The notes under the pieces: generated by a model
Told to the model about the DNA's origin: nothing
Database searches by the model: none
What the model saw: the letters and a program-made list of their open reading frames with translations, nothing else
Shown here: one piece after another, positions 8,845-17,098 of the stretch
Layout of the letters: the number at the start of each line of letters is the position of its first letter
Position numbering within the stretch: the first letter of the stretch is position 1
Translations under genes and position numbers: made by a program
Assembly: GCF_902489365.1 (NCBI RefSeq)
Contig: NZ_CABTZR010000002.1
Coordinates: 1-64,000, forward strand
Length of the DNA: 64,000 bases
Reading direction: 5' to 3'
Origin: an uncultured Corynebacterium sp.
GTDB taxonomy: Bacteria; Actinomycetota; Actinomycetes; Mycobacteriales; Mycobacteriaceae

Positions 8845-9372
8845 ATGGCCCAGTCTTCCCCTTCTAAAAAGTCGCTGCCGGCTCTGATCGGTGGTGCGGT
8901 TCTCGTCCTCGTCGCGGGTTACTTCGGCATCGACCTCGGTGACTCTAGCGATGGCGCGGACCAGAAGGCAGCACCGTCTTCCGCTGCGGCTGGTGCATCC
9001 TCTGCCGCTGGTGCGTCTGGTGTCAATGGTGGGGATGAGGGGGACGTCGCCAAGCAGGACGATTCAGACCTGCCCACCTGTTCCATGGATTCCTTGCCCC
9101 AGGAGGCCTATGACACGGCCAGCGATATCCTGGCTGGCGGCCCCTATGACTATCCGGATAATGACAACGTGCGGTTTGGCAACTATGAGGGTGTGCTGCC
9201 GCAGCAGGACAGGAATTACTACCGCGAATACACCGTGGAAACACCGGGGATTGGGCACCGCGGGGCCAAGCGCATTGTTACCGGTGGCGGCAGTGAAACC
9301 GACCCAGATGTCTGGTACTACACCGATGACCACTACGACAGCTTCTGCAGCATCCCGGACGCGGAGGACTAA
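8845..9372 (+). CDS. Exported guanyl-specific ribonuclease (barnase/RNase Sa type)
   Basis: The C-terminal 100 residues are a microbial RNase of the N1/T1/Sa family, which cuts RNA after G. The catalytic triad is visible: Glu128 in YREYTVETPG, Arg139 in HRGAKRI, and His163 in YYTDDHYDSF. Upstream, residues 10-32 form a hydrophobic signal or anchor segment (SLPALIGGAVLVLVAGYFGI), followed by a Ser/Ala/Gly-rich linker, so the enzyme should be exported or tethered outside the membrane. I chose the ATG at 8845 because it begins just before the hydrophobic segment; the frame stays open further upstream into the dnaG promoter. The barstar-like inhibitor gene follows after 3 bp. It may serve nutrition, defence or competition. 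Confidence 0.85.
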   Translation: MAQSSPSKKSLPALIGGAVLVLVAGYFGIDLGDSSDGADQKAAPSSAAAGASSAAGASGVNGGDEGDVAKQDDSDLPTCSMDSLPQEAYDTASDILAGGPYDYPDNDNVRFGNYEGVLPQQDRNYYREYTVETPGIGHRGAKRIVTGGGSETDPDVWYYTDDHYDSFCSIPDAED

Positions 9373-9375
9373 GAC

Positions 9376-9609
9376 ATGCAGCGAATCCTAATTACTGAGC
9401 CCATCCGTACGCGCGAGGACTTTTATGGTGCGCTCGGCCGCCTGCGCGGCTGCCAGTCCGGTGCGCCGCGCAACCTCGATGCTTTGGCCGATTTCCTCCG
9501 CGAACAGCACATCGTGGCGATTATCGCTGCGGATTTCGACATGGTCGAGGAAGACCTGGCCCCGATCAGCATGGTGCTGAAGGACCAGGGTGTCGCGCTC
9601 GTGCGCTAG
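9376..9609 (+). CDS. Barstar-family ribonuclease inhibitor
   Basis: A 77-residue cytoplasmic protein that should bind and block the RNase encoded 3 bp upstream. Barstar features are RILITEPIRTREDFYGALGR at the start, then NLDALADFLREQ, matching the NLDALWDCL helix of barstar, which carries the acidic residues that plug the RNase active site, and a C-terminal strand GVALVR. It is somewhat shorter than Bacillus barstar. The gene order, toxin then antidote with almost no gap, supports a functional pair. Its stop codon shares the bases CTAG with that of dgt on the other strand. Confidence 0.85.
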   Translation: MQRILITEPIRTREDFYGALGRLRGCQSGAPRNLDALADFLREQHIVAIIAADFDMVEEDLAPISMVLKDQGVALVR

Positions 9610-10880
9610 CTCAAGAAACCGAAGAGATCAGCGCTGCGCTGCGCTAGGCGCTCCAGACGTGACTCGGTCATGGAGGCGATCTGGTCGATGATGGCGCGGT
9701 CGCGCTCCAAATCGGTGTCGGCTTGCTTCCACCACAGAGCGAAGGTGGCGTCCAGCGAGCCCGGCGCGCCCGCCACGAGGTAGTCGTAGACGCGGTAGAT
9801 GCGCTCGCGCTGGCGGTCTTGGCGGGCCAGATGGGCAGGCTCATCCATGACGTAGAGCACGGCGATGGTCTTAAGCAAGGTTACCTCCGCCACCGCGCCG
9901 GGTGGGACGGCGAGGTCGCCATGCATGCGGCCAAGCGGGCCGTCGTTAGCCGCGAGCGTGGCGGAGACGGTGGCGCCGACGTAGCGGCCGACAAGCTCCG
10001 AGGTCATCTTCTTTAAGTTGGCATAAGAGCGCAGGGAGTAGTCGAAGTTGCCGATGGCATTGATGACATCCAGCTGGCGCAGGCGGTCGGCGGCCTCGAG
10101 GAGCTCATCAGCTGTGCCGCCGAAGGCCTTTGCGCCCTTGTCCGCGAGGTTGGCCAGCTCCACCAGATCCCAGAGCACACCCAAAGAGATGCGGCGGGAG
10201 ATGATGCCGTCTTCGACGTCGTGGACGGAATAGGCGATGTCATCTGACCAGTCCATGACCTGGGCTTCCATGGACTTGCGCTTATCGCTATGTCCCTGGC
10301 GCAGCCACTCCAGCACGTCTATGTCTTCGTCGTAGGCGCCGTATTTGCGGTTGGTGGTGCCTTCCGGGTTGGTCTTGGTCCAGGGGTATTTGCATGCGGC
10401 ATCCAGGGAGGCGCGCGTGAGGTTCAAGCCATAGCTGCGCGGGCCCGCCGGGGTATCCAAGACCACCTTGGGCTCCAACTTGGTCAGGATGCGCAGGGTC
10501 TGAGCGTTGCCCTCGAAGCCACCGAGGGCCACCTCGTTGAGGGCATTCTCGCCGTTGTGGCCGTAAGGCGGGTGGCCGATGTCGTGCGTCAGGCCCGCCA
10601 TGTCGCACAGGTCCGGGTCCAGCCCTAAGCCGGCACCGATGCTGCGGGCAATCTGGCTGACCTCCAGGGAGTGCGTGAGCCGGGTGCGCGGGGTATCGCC
10701 ATCGCGTGGGCCCACCACTTGGGTCTTATCAGCTAGGCGGCGCAGGGCCGCAGAATGCAGGACACGGGCGCGGTCCCGGGAGAAGGCGCCGCGGTGCTCC
10801 TCGCTGTTGAGCAGGGCCGAGCCTTTGGGTGACTCGGAGGCAAGGCGGGCGACGTCTTCTGCGCGATAGGAATAGCTCAC
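9606..10880 (-). CDS. dgt: Deoxyguanosinetriphosphate triphosphohydrolase-like protein
   Basis: An HD-superfamily dNTP triphosphohydrolase of 424 residues that splits dGTP (or other dNTPs) into nucleoside and triphosphate. The HD motifs are RTRLTHSLEVSQIARSIG and GLTHDIGHPPYGHNGENALN at about residues 65-120, then MDWSDDIAYSVHDVEDG near 215. The start is the GTG at 10880 (VSYSYRAEDVARLASE); the frame is open for 68 more codons but that extension lies inside the upstream gene and does not resemble the family. It follows the YdcF-like gene by 11 bp, so they are probably co-transcribed. The neighbourhood of dnaG is conserved in actinobacteria. Confidence 0.92.
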   Translation of the reverse strand: MSYSYRAEDVARLASESPKGSALLNSEEHRGAFSRDRARVLHSAALRRLADKTQVVGPRDGDTPRTRLTHSLEVSQIARSIGAGLGLDPDLCDMAGLTHDIGHPPYGHNGENALNEVALGGFEGNAQTLRILTKLEPKVVLDTPAGPRSYGLNLTRASLDAACKYPWTKTNPEGTTNRKYGAYDEDIDVLEWLRQGHSDKRKSMEAQVMDWSDDIAYSVHDVEDGIISRRISLGVLWDLVELANLADKGAKAFGGTADELLEAADRLRQLDVINAIGNFDYSLRSYANLKKMTSELVGRYVGATVSATLAANDGPLGRMHGDLAVPPGAVAEVTLLKTIAVLYVMDEPAHLARQDRQRERIYRVYDYLVAGAPGSLDATFALWWKQADTDLERDRAIIDQIASMTESRLERLAQRSADLFGFLS

Positions 10881-10891
10881 GGTCTTTAAGC

Positions 10892-11476
10892 TTAGGCGGA
10901 GTCCTGGTCTTCCTGGGTCTGCCTCGCGCCAATGACGCGGTGGCGCAGGGCCTGGTTGGGGCGGATGAGCCGCTCGATACGGTAGAAGGCCGCGCGCACG
11001 CCTTCGCTGCGCTCCTCCCCCAGCAAGGTGCGCAGACCCAGATAGGCCAGGCCGCCGGTCTCGTGGGCCAGGTAGCGCCACCACGGGACGGAGAAACGCG
11101 GGGAAGGATAATAGGGCGTGCCCAGCACCGTGGCTGCAATCCCCTCCTGACGAGCGATGAGGAAAGTGCGCAGGCGGTGGAGCGGGTCGGTGATGATGAC
11201 GGCCTCTCTCACACCCAGCTTGTCGCGGGCAGCGGCCAGCTCGCTGCGGGTGTCGAGGCCTTCTTCGAGGGCGGTGACGTTGAGGGGGTCGTCGTCAAGC
11301 ATGCGCTTGGCTACGCCGGCCTCGGTGAACCTATCGCCGGGCAAGTTCCCGCCCACGGTGATGATGGGCAGGTCGTGCGCGGCGGCGTATTCGGCGGCGA
11401 AGCGGACGCGGCCGCTCAGGATGCGGGAGGGGCGCCCGTCGTATTGCGCAGCGCCCAGGACAATAACGTACTTCAC
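10892..11476 (-). CDS. YdcF/DUF218-like protein
   Basis: A 194-residue member of the DUF218/YdcF (SanA-like) family. It opens KYVIVLGAAQYDGRPS, has RVRFAAEYAAAHDLPIITVG and GNLPGDRFTEAGVAKRML, then TALEEGLDTRSE and AVIITDPLHRLRTFLIAR, the typical order of motifs in the nucleotide-binding-like fold. Family members are linked to envelope integrity or SAM binding but the reaction is unknown. No signal peptide or membrane helix is seen. It is the first gene of a probable two-gene unit with dgt and diverges from the TPM-domain gene. Confidence 0.8.
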   Translation of the reverse strand: MKYVIVLGAAQYDGRPSRILSGRVRFAAEYAAAHDLPIITVGGNLPGDRFTEAGVAKRMLDDDPLNVTALEEGLDTRSELAAARDKLGVREAVIITDPLHRLRTFLIARQEGIAATVLGTPYYPSPRFSVPWWRYLAHETGGLAYLGLRTLLGEERSEGVRAAFYRIERLIRPNQALRHRVIGARQTQEDQDSA

Positions 11477-11519
11477 TGCCTGTCCACTTTAGCGTTGGGT
11501 GGCAGGTATCGTGGTGCGC

Positions 11520-13550
11520 ATGATTACTGCTGCTCGTTTTGGTCGCGCCGCCCTTGCTGCTCTTGTGTTGGGGTTGGCCACTGCTAGCCCCGCTGTGGCT
11601 GCGGATTTTCTTGTTGCCGCGCCGGAGGCGGCCTCCATTAAGGACAAGGTGACGGATGAGGCGGGGGTGCTCTCGGATTCGGAAAAAGCCGAGTTGGAGG
11701 ACAAGATTAGCGCGCTGCAGCAGGAGCACCACGTGGTGATTTTCGTGGTCTTTGCCTCCTCGCTCCCGGAGAGCGCGGAGAGCTATGCGGGTGAAATTGT
11801 GCAGGCCAAGGGCCCGAACTCCGCGGCCTATGTGGTGGGCGTGGATGATTCCACCATAGGCGTGCAAACGGGTAAAGAGTGGCCGCGCGGGCGTCTAGAC
11901 GCGATGTATGAGGCGGCTTATGCCAAGCTTGCCGACGGTCACCAGTACGGCCCCTCCGCGCTAGCGCTTGTCGACGCTGCCGCGACCGGTTCTTCGGGGT
12001 CTTCTTCCTCTTCTGGCGCGGATGATTCCGATGGGTCGGGCGGTTTGTGGCTGGCTGGCGGCGCAGGTGCCCTGGCGTTGGCCGGCGGTGGCATCGCGGT
12101 GGCGAGCCGGCGCAAGACCAAGAAGGACTCGGCGGCCACGCTGGAGTCAGCGCGCCAGATTGAGCCGGGTAATACCGCGCAGCTGGACCGCCTGGACATG
12201 GCGACCTTGGAGAAGCTGGCACAGGAAGAGCTGGTCTCCACCGATGAATCGATTCGCCGCGGCAAGGAGGAGCTGGATATTGCGGTGGCCGAGTTCGGCC
12301 CCGAGCGCACCCGCCCGTTTACGCGCGCGATGAACCACTCCACGCTCACTCTGCAGAAGGCTTTCCAGCTGCAGCAGAAGCTGCAGGACAACCTGCCGGA
12401 ATCCACGGCTGAGCGCCGCCAGATGCTGGTGGAGATTATCTCCTCCTGCGGGCAGGCCGATGATGCCTTGGATGAGCAGGCCGCCGACTTTGCCAGGATG
12501 CGCGATTTGCTCATGAATGCTGGGTCCAAGCTGGATGAGCTGACTCGCCGGGTGGTCGACCTTCGCGGGCGCTTGCCGCAGGCGCGCGCTACCTTGTCTA
12601 CTCTCGGCGGCTCCTATTCCGAGGAAGTATTGTCCTCCATTGCGGATAACCCGGAGATGGCGGAGGTCTCACTCACCGAGGCAGAGAAGCTGCTTGAGCG
12701 CGGCAGGTCGCTGCAGTCCCAACCAGCTGGCCAGCAGGGCCCGTTGGTGGGCTATATCCGCGATGCCGAGCACGCGCTGGAGATCTCCGACCGCCTGCTG
12801 AATGGCGTGGAGAATGCGGAGAACTCGATCACTGCAGCTCGCGATAATCTGCCGGCGCTCATCGATGAGGTCGAGGAAGAAATCGCCGAGGCCCAACACC
12901 TTGAGCAGCGCGGCAAGGCCCAAGGTTCGACTGCAGATTGGGCCGCTTTGGAGGAGTTGCTGGCCCGCGCCCGGGAGGCTCTGCGCGCGGCCCGCGAGCA
13001 GGGTCAGGGCGATCCGCTGGGTCAGTACACGGCTCTGACGGCTATCGATGGTGAGCTCGACCAACAGCTGGATACCGTCCGAGAGACCAACGCCACCCGC
13101 GAGCGTCAGATTGCGCTCTACCGCCAACAGATGGCCGCGGCCGAATCCGCTATCCAGGCAGCTGAGGACTTGCTCTCCTCGCGTGGTCGCGTGGTGGGCC
13201 CCGATGCGCGTGTGGCTCTTGCCGATGCCACCCGCCTCTTCGCCCAAGCCCAAAACTCCGCGTCTAAGGACTTGCGCGCGGCCCTCAACTACTCCCGTGA
13301 TGCCGCTTCTGCCGCGCAGACTTCGCTCAACCGAGCGAAGGAAGACCTAGAGGCTTACCGCCGTCAGGAGCAGCGCCGCCAGGCCACCGATGCCGCGGGC
13401 AACATCCTGACCGGCATGGTGTTGGGCCAGATTCTCGGCGGCGGTAGCTCCCGCGGCCACCACGGTGGTGGCTTCGGTGGTGGATTCTCCGGCGGAGGAG
13501 GCTTCGGAGGCGGCGGCGGTGGTGGCGGCTTCCGCGGCGGCTCCTTCTAG
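11520..13550 (+). CDS. Exported TPM-domain protein with long coiled coil and Gly-rich tail
   Basis: This 676-residue protein has a signal peptide (MITAARFGRAALAALVLGLA ending near ASPAVAA), then a TPM_phosphatase domain at about residues 45-165 (VTDEAGVLSDSEKAELEDKI, HHVVIFVVFASSLPESAE). A Ser/Gly linker leads to a single membrane helix (GGLWLAGGAGALALAGGGIA), then some 380 residues of Glu/Gln/Arg-rich coiled coil, and a Gly/His-rich tail (GGGFGGGFSGGGG). Actinobacterial proteins of this build are common and sit in the envelope; the enzymatic role of the TPM domain here is unknown. I chose the ATG at 11520 because it starts the signal peptide directly. Confidence 0.85.
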   Translation: MITAARFGRAALAALVLGLATASPAVAADFLVAAPEAASIKDKVTDEAGVLSDSEKAELEDKISALQQEHHVVIFVVFASSLPESAESYAGEIVQAKGPNSAAYVVGVDDSTIGVQTGKEWPRGRLDAMYEAAYAKLADGHQYGPSALALVDAAATGSSGSSSSSGADDSDGSGGLWLAGGAGALALAGGGIAVASRRKTKKDSAATLESARQIEPGNTAQLDRLDMATLEKLAQEELVSTDESIRRGKEELDIAVAEFGPERTRPFTRAMNHSTLTLQKAFQLQQKLQDNLPESTAERRQMLVEIISSCGQADDALDEQAADFARMRDLLMNAGSKLDELTRRVVDLRGRLPQARATLSTLGGSYSEEVLSSIADNPEMAEVSLTEAEKLLERGRSLQSQPAGQQGPLVGYIRDAEHALEISDRLLNGVENAENSITAARDNLPALIDEVEEEIAEAQHLEQRGKAQGSTADWAALEELLARAREALRAAREQGQGDPLGQYTALTAIDGELDQQLDTVRETNATRERQIALYRQQMAAAESAIQAAEDLLSSRGRVVGPDARVALADATRLFAQAQNSASKDLRAALNYSRDAASAAQTSLNRAKEDLEAYRRQEQRRQATDAAGNILTGMVLGQILGGGSSRGHHGGGFGGGFSGGGGFGGGGGGGGFRGGSF

Positions 13551-13699
13551 CCGCTCTCCTGCTTCTCCCCTTCTCTCCTGCCCCACGCCTTCCGGCTGCG
13601 ACTCCGTTTCGCCGACCTCTTCACCCTTTCCGCGCCTAGTCCTCGAAACCCCCGGCCCACGCCCGGTATCTCCCAACCGGGGCGGTCCCACATGGCGCC

Positions 13700-13833
13700 G
13701 CATCTCGCAAAAGGCGCCTTGCAAAAGGCATCTTCTAGAAGGCGTTTTTACAGCTAAAAACGCCTTTTACACCCTCGACATGGCGTTTTCAGACCCAAAG
13801 ACGCCTTTTGACAGATGCCGTCTGCGAGATGCC
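13700..13833. repeat. AAAAGGC-type palindromic repeat, copy 1
   Basis: The element is bounded by a 10-bp inverted repeat, GCATCTCGCA at 13700-13709 and its complement at 13823-13832. Inside it has many AAAAGGC/GCCTTTT words in both orientations and a perfect inner hairpin, GGCGTTTTTA at 13741-13750 against its complement at 13755-13764 with loop CAGC. A second copy with shared words GTCAAAAGGC, GAAAACGCC and GATGCCTTCTGCGA lies at 20529-20622. No frame inside is coding. Confidence 0.65.
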
Positions 13834-14004
13834 TTCTACCGGACTGCCGGATGCCACCTATGAGACGCCTTCTGCCGGATTTTCTTTGCACACATAGGGC
13901 CGCTGGACACCGACCCGGTAGTCGGCCGAGCAAACACACTCGGAGAGCTCCTCTTCGAAGACAAACTCCACTACTCGCATGTCGGTGCAGGTCATATCGC
14001 GGGA

Positions 14005-14138
14005 GGTTCCTTTAGTTTGGTGCCTTTATTCTGGTCCCTTTGCCCAGTAAAGGGACCATTTATCAGACGAGAAGCTGCGTCACATGGTCCCTTTGCACTC
14101 ATAAGGGACCAGAGTAGAGGAACCAAACTAGAAGGACC
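14005..14138. repeat. GGTCCCTTT-type palindromic repeat, copy 1
   Basis: A 134-bp imperfect palindrome with arms of about 58 bp. Reading inwards from each end, both arms carry GGTYCYTTYAGTTTGGT, then TCTGGTCCCTT and AAAGGGACCAT. Two related elements occur at 20079-20200 and 26314-26437. All three are intergenic and carry no gene. Confidence 0.75.
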
Positions 14139-14261
14139 GTCTGTGGGAGAGCGGAAAGCAGGGCCTAGCAGGCAGGCAGCAAGAAAGCGAGGTGGGCTTA
14201 GACGGGCAGCAGTGCGAAGTAGGGGTTCGGTGCACAAATGGGCGGCGCTGCGGAAGGTGGG

Positions 14262-14684
14262 TTAGGTGCGAAGGGGGCGGGTGGAACCGTCGAGAAGCAG
14301 GCAACAGTAGCTGGTGAAAACCGCGTCGGTGAGGGGCAGCTCGCCCACTGCGACTTCGAGGTCGCGGCCCCGCGGGGTGGTGCGGGCAACCTCGCTGGCG
14401 GTGCCAGACAGAGCGAGGATGCGGCGCTGCCGGCGGAATGGATTCGTGCGCTCAAGCAGGTACTCGCGGCCCTGACAGAGCGCGCGCAGCTTGTTCACCG
14501 TGAAGCTGGCCTGCTCCGCGGAAAAGTCAGCACCGCGCACCGCGAAACGGCGCGCGCCCGGGGTGTGCTCGAAGGCGATGGTGGTGCCCGTCCCGTGCAG
14601 CACTAGGCCCGTCGGGGCCACGCGGGCGATGACCTCGCCCGCGTCATCCACCAGCGCCCCGTCGCGCCACACCCAGCGTTGCAT
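14262..14684 (-). CDS. Conserved small protein downstream of glyS, unknown
   Basis: A 140-residue protein with no family I recognise. It begins MQRWVWRDGALVDDAGEVIA and is mostly short beta-strand-like segments (GLVLHGTGTTIAFEH, RFAVRGADF) followed by KLRALCQGREYLLERTNPFR and a hydrophobic end. No signal peptide or clear membrane helix. Its start codon overlaps the stop of the upstream membrane protein (TGATG), so the two are translationally coupled and belong to the glyS transcript. The beta-rich pattern loosely recalls LURP-one-like barrels, but that is a guess. Confidence 0.65.
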   Translation of the reverse strand: MQRWVWRDGALVDDAGEVIARVAPTGLVLHGTGTTIAFEHTPGARRFAVRGADFSAEQASFTVNKLRALCQGREYLLERTNPFRRQRRILALSGTASEVARTTPRGRDLEVAVGELPLTDAVFTSYCCLLLDGSTRPLRT

Positions 14685-15202
14685 CAGAGAAGCACCGTAA
14701 TGATGGCGACGATGGTCATGAGCAACAGCGTGGCGATAATTGGGACAGCAGTCTTCTGCGTCCGGGCCTCCAAAATGACACGCGTAAACCAGCTCAGGGC
14801 AGCAATCTCCGAATGGCTGAGGTCATCGGAATCATCGCTGTCCTCGCCCTCGAATTCGAGGATGGCCTTGCGCACGCCAGAGTTCTTAGAGGAGAACTGG
14901 GCGATTTTCAGCCCCTCGTGGTCCTCAACAATCCAGTCGCCGCCGGCCTCGTTGATGAAGGCAAAGGTGCGCCCATCCAGGGAGGCCTCCAAGCGCTTGT
15001 CGCGCTTGGGGTTGCCCGCCAGGCGGTAGACGCGGTCGTCTTCCAGCGTCACCGACGCACCCAGGTCATCGAGGCCCAGCCGCCAGTGCTCGCCTTCCAC
15101 GTCCGCTGAGCGTTCCTGGAACATGCCCAACGACGCCGGCCCCTCCCCCACGAGGAGGACCGGGTTCTGGCGGTCACTGCGGTCCCAGCTGGTGTAGTGC
15201 AT
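14684..15202 (-). CDS. Tail-anchored membrane protein, unknown
   Basis: A 172-residue protein with a soluble, beta-rich N-terminal part (DRVYRLAGNPKRDKRLEASL, GRTFAFINEAGGDWIVEDHE), an acidic Asp/Glu/Ser patch near 120 (EGEDSDDSDDLSHSE), and one hydrophobic helix at the very C-terminus (VPIIATLLLMTIVAIITVLL). It is thus a likely tail-anchored inner-membrane protein with its bulk in the cytoplasm. The start overlaps the glyS stop by one base (TAATG) and its stop overlaps the next start, so it is the middle member of a coupled trio. The N-terminal repeats resemble those of the downstream 140-residue protein in style. Function unknown. Confidence 0.7.
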   Translation of the reverse strand: MHYTSWDRSDRQNPVLLVGEGPASLGMFQERSADVEGEHWRLGLDDLGASVTLEDDRVYRLAGNPKRDKRLEASLDGRTFAFINEAGGDWIVEDHEGLKIAQFSSKNSGVRKAILEFEGEDSDDSDDLSHSEIAALSWFTRVILEARTQKTAVPIIATLLLMTIVAIITVLL

Positions 15203-16581
15203 TAGCAGCCAACCAGGCGGGCGGCCAGGTAAGCCTCAAGCTCATCGAGCTTGACGCGCTCCTGCTCCATGGAGTCACGCTCACGCACGGTGACCGCGTT
15301 GTCCTCGAGGGTGTCGAAATCGTAGGTCACGCAGAACGGCGTACCGATTTCGTCCTGGCGGCGGTAGCGGCGGCCGATGGCACCGGAAACATCGAACTCC
15401 ACGTTCCAGTTGGCGCGCAGCTTGTTCGCCAGTTCGCGGGCCGGGGTGGACAGCTCTTCCTTCTTGGACAGCGGCAGCACGGCCACCTTGACCGGTGCCA
15501 GACGGCGGTCCAGGCGCAGCACCACGCGCTTATCGGTGCCGCCCTTGGCGTTCGGGGCCTCTTCCTCGTCGTAAGCATCGATAAGGAAAGCCATCATGGC
15601 GCGGCCCAGGCCGGCAGCCGGCTCGATGACGTACGGGGTCCAGCGCTCGCCAGCCTCCTGGTCAAAGTAGGACAGGTCCTCGCCCGAGCCCTTGGTGTGC
15701 ACGGAAAGGTCGTAGTCCGTACGGTTGGCCACGCCTTCCAGCTCGCCCCACTTGGAGCCCTTGAAGTTATAGGCGTACTCCACGTCCACGGTGCGCTTGG
15801 AGTAGTGGGAAAGCTTCTCTTGCGGGTGCTCGTAGAGGCGCAGGTTCTCTTCCTTAATACCCAGGTCGATGTACCAGTTAAAGCGGTCATCGATCCAGTA
15901 CTGGTGCCACTCTTCGTCCTCGCCCGGCTTAACGAAGAACTCCATCTCCATCTGCTCGAACTCGCGGGTACGGAAGATGAAGTTACCCGGGGTAATCTCG
16001 TTGCGGAAGGACTTACCGATGTTCGCGATACCGAACGGCGGCTTCATGCGCGCCGAGGTCATCACGTTCTTGAAGTTCACGAAGATCCCCTGCGCGGTCT
16101 CCGGGCGCAGGTAGTGCAGACCCTGCTCATCGTCGACGGGTCCCAGGAAAGTCTTGAGCAGACCGGAGAAAGCCTTCGGCTCGGTCCAGTCACCCGGCTG
16201 GCCGGTTTCCGGATCGTTGATGTCAGCCAGCCCGTTGGCCGGCTCGTGGCCGTGCTTTTCCTCGTAGGCCTCGATCAGGTGGTCCGCGCGGTAGCGCTTA
16301 CCGGTGTGCTTGGACTCCACCAGCGGGTCGGTGAAAACCTCGACGTGGCCGGAGGACACCCACACCTGGCGCGGCTGGATTACGGACGTATCGACACCCA
16401 CGACGTCATCGCGGGACTGCACCATGTGGCGCCACCACTGGCGCTTGATGTTTTCCTTGAGCTCGACGCCAAGCGGGCCGTAGTCCCACGCAGAGCGGGA
16501 ACCGCCATAAATCTCACCTGCCTGGTAGACCAAGCCGCGGCGCTTACACAGGCTGACGACGGTATCAATGACGGATGCCAT
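15202..16581 (-). CDS. glyS: Glycyl-tRNA synthetase (dimeric, eukaryote/archaea-like)
   Basis: A 459-residue class II synthetase that charges tRNA-Gly. Class II motifs are visible: [20 protein letters not shown] near 24, [20 protein letters not shown] (motif 2 area) near 190-215, and [20 protein letters not shown] (motif 3 area) near 320. The C-terminal anticodon-binding domain starts at [15 protein letters not shown]. Length matches the single-chain alpha2 type found in actinobacteria rather than the alpha2beta2 enzyme. It diverges from smtB-zur, an order shared with Mycobacterium tuberculosis as I recall. Confidence 0.96.
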   Translation of the reverse strand: MASVIDTVVSLCKRRGLVYQAGEIYGGSRSAWDYGPLGVELKENIKRQWWRHMVQSRDDVVGVDTSVIQPRQVWVSSGHVEVFTDPLVESKHTGKRYRADHLIEAYEEKHGHEPANGLADINDPETGQPGDWTEPKAFSGLLKTFLGPVDDEQGLHYLRPETAQGIFVNFKNVMTSARMKPPFGIANIGKSFRNEITPGNFIFRTREFEQMEMEFFVKPGEDEEWHQYWIDDRFNWYIDLGIKEENLRLYEHPQEKLSHYSKRTVDVEYAYNFKGSKWGELEGVANRTDYDLSVHTKGSGEDLSYFDQEAGERWTPYVIEPAAGLGRAMMAFLIDAYDEEEAPNAKGGTDKRVVLRLDRRLAPVKVAVLPLSKKEELSTPARELANKLRANWNVEFDVSGAIGRRYRRQDEIGTPFCVTYDFDTLEDNAVTVRERDSMEQERVKLDELEAYLAARLVGC

Positions 16582-16677
16582 AGCTAATGGGACTCCTCTG
16601 GTAGGGGACAGTCTTTATACAGTGCGGCCTAGTCTAGCGTGCCCCCTCACAACGCGTGCCTTCACCCCGAAAGTGTG

Positions 16678-16692
16678 GTGTATTTTATACAC
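16678..16692. promoter_or_regulatory. Palindrome upstream of smtB, candidate metal-regulator operator
   Basis: GTGTA at 16678-16682 and TACAC at 16688-16692 form a 15-bp dyad with centre TTTTA. It lies 80 bp before the smtB start and just upstream of a TATAGT box at 16711-16716 that could be a -10 element. Position and AT-rich symmetry suit an ArsR/SmtB or Zur site, though it differs from the 12-2-12 sites of cyanobacterial SmtB. Confidence 0.4.
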
Positions 16693-16771
16693 TTTTCCGC
16701 ATTCTTCAGCTATAGTACCGATAGCTCTCTTTTTAACTCTCCATCAATAGATATGACTGAAGGTGAATGGC

Positions 16772-17071
16772 GTGACCAACACCCAGAGCGAAGCTCTCCC
16801 TTTCGATCGTGCCGCGGCTGCCACCGTGATTAGCGCTTTGGATTCACCATTGCGCATCGATATCATTCAGCGCCTCTCCGAGCGCGACCACTATGTCCAC
16901 GAGCTGGTCTCCGCGACCGGCAAATCGCAGCCGCTTATCAGCCAGCACCTGCGGGTTTTGAAGCGCGCGAACATCGTCGACAGCGAGCGCACCGGCCGCG
17001 AAGTCCGCTACTCTTTGGTGGCCCCTAAGGTGCTGCCTTTGCTTCGCGACGCCTCACTGGCCACCCTTTAA
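16772..17071 (+). CDS. smtB: ArsR/SmtB-family metal-responsive repressor
   Basis: A 99-residue winged-helix regulator. After a short leader it has ISALDSPLRIDIIQRLSERD, then YVHELVSATGKSQPLISQHL as the recognition helix, and a wing TGREVRYSLVA. Proteins of this family leave DNA when metal binds. The C-terminal helix (VLPLLRDASLATL) lacks the Asp-His...His-Glu ligands of the classic SmtB alpha-5 zinc site, so sensing may differ. The GTG at 16772 has GAAGG at a good distance; a GTG at 16763 is also in frame. It precedes zur by 27 bp, as in mycobacteria, where the pair controls zinc homeostasis. Confidence 0.85.
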   Translation: MTNTQSEALPFDRAAAATVISALDSPLRIDIIQRLSERDHYVHELVSATGKSQPLISQHLRVLKRANIVDSERTGREVRYSLVAPKVLPLLRDASLATL

Positions 17072-17098
17072 TGGAAATGTGTTGATAAACTAAGCCCC

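Larger units (their letters stand above)
13551..14261. other. 711-bp intergenic region filled with palindromic repeats
   Basis: Between two converging genes I find no credible coding frame. The space is taken by two separate palindromic elements (13700-13833 and 14005-14138), each with relatives elsewhere in the window. The stretch 13834-14004 has leftover pieces of the first type (GATGCCTTCT, GACGCCTTCTGCCGGA). Confidence 0.6.

Noticed and set aside
10881..11084. N-terminal extension of dgt by 68 codons
   Set aside because: It lies wholly inside the upstream YdcF-like gene in another frame and does not resemble the Dgt family; the GTG at 10880 fits better.
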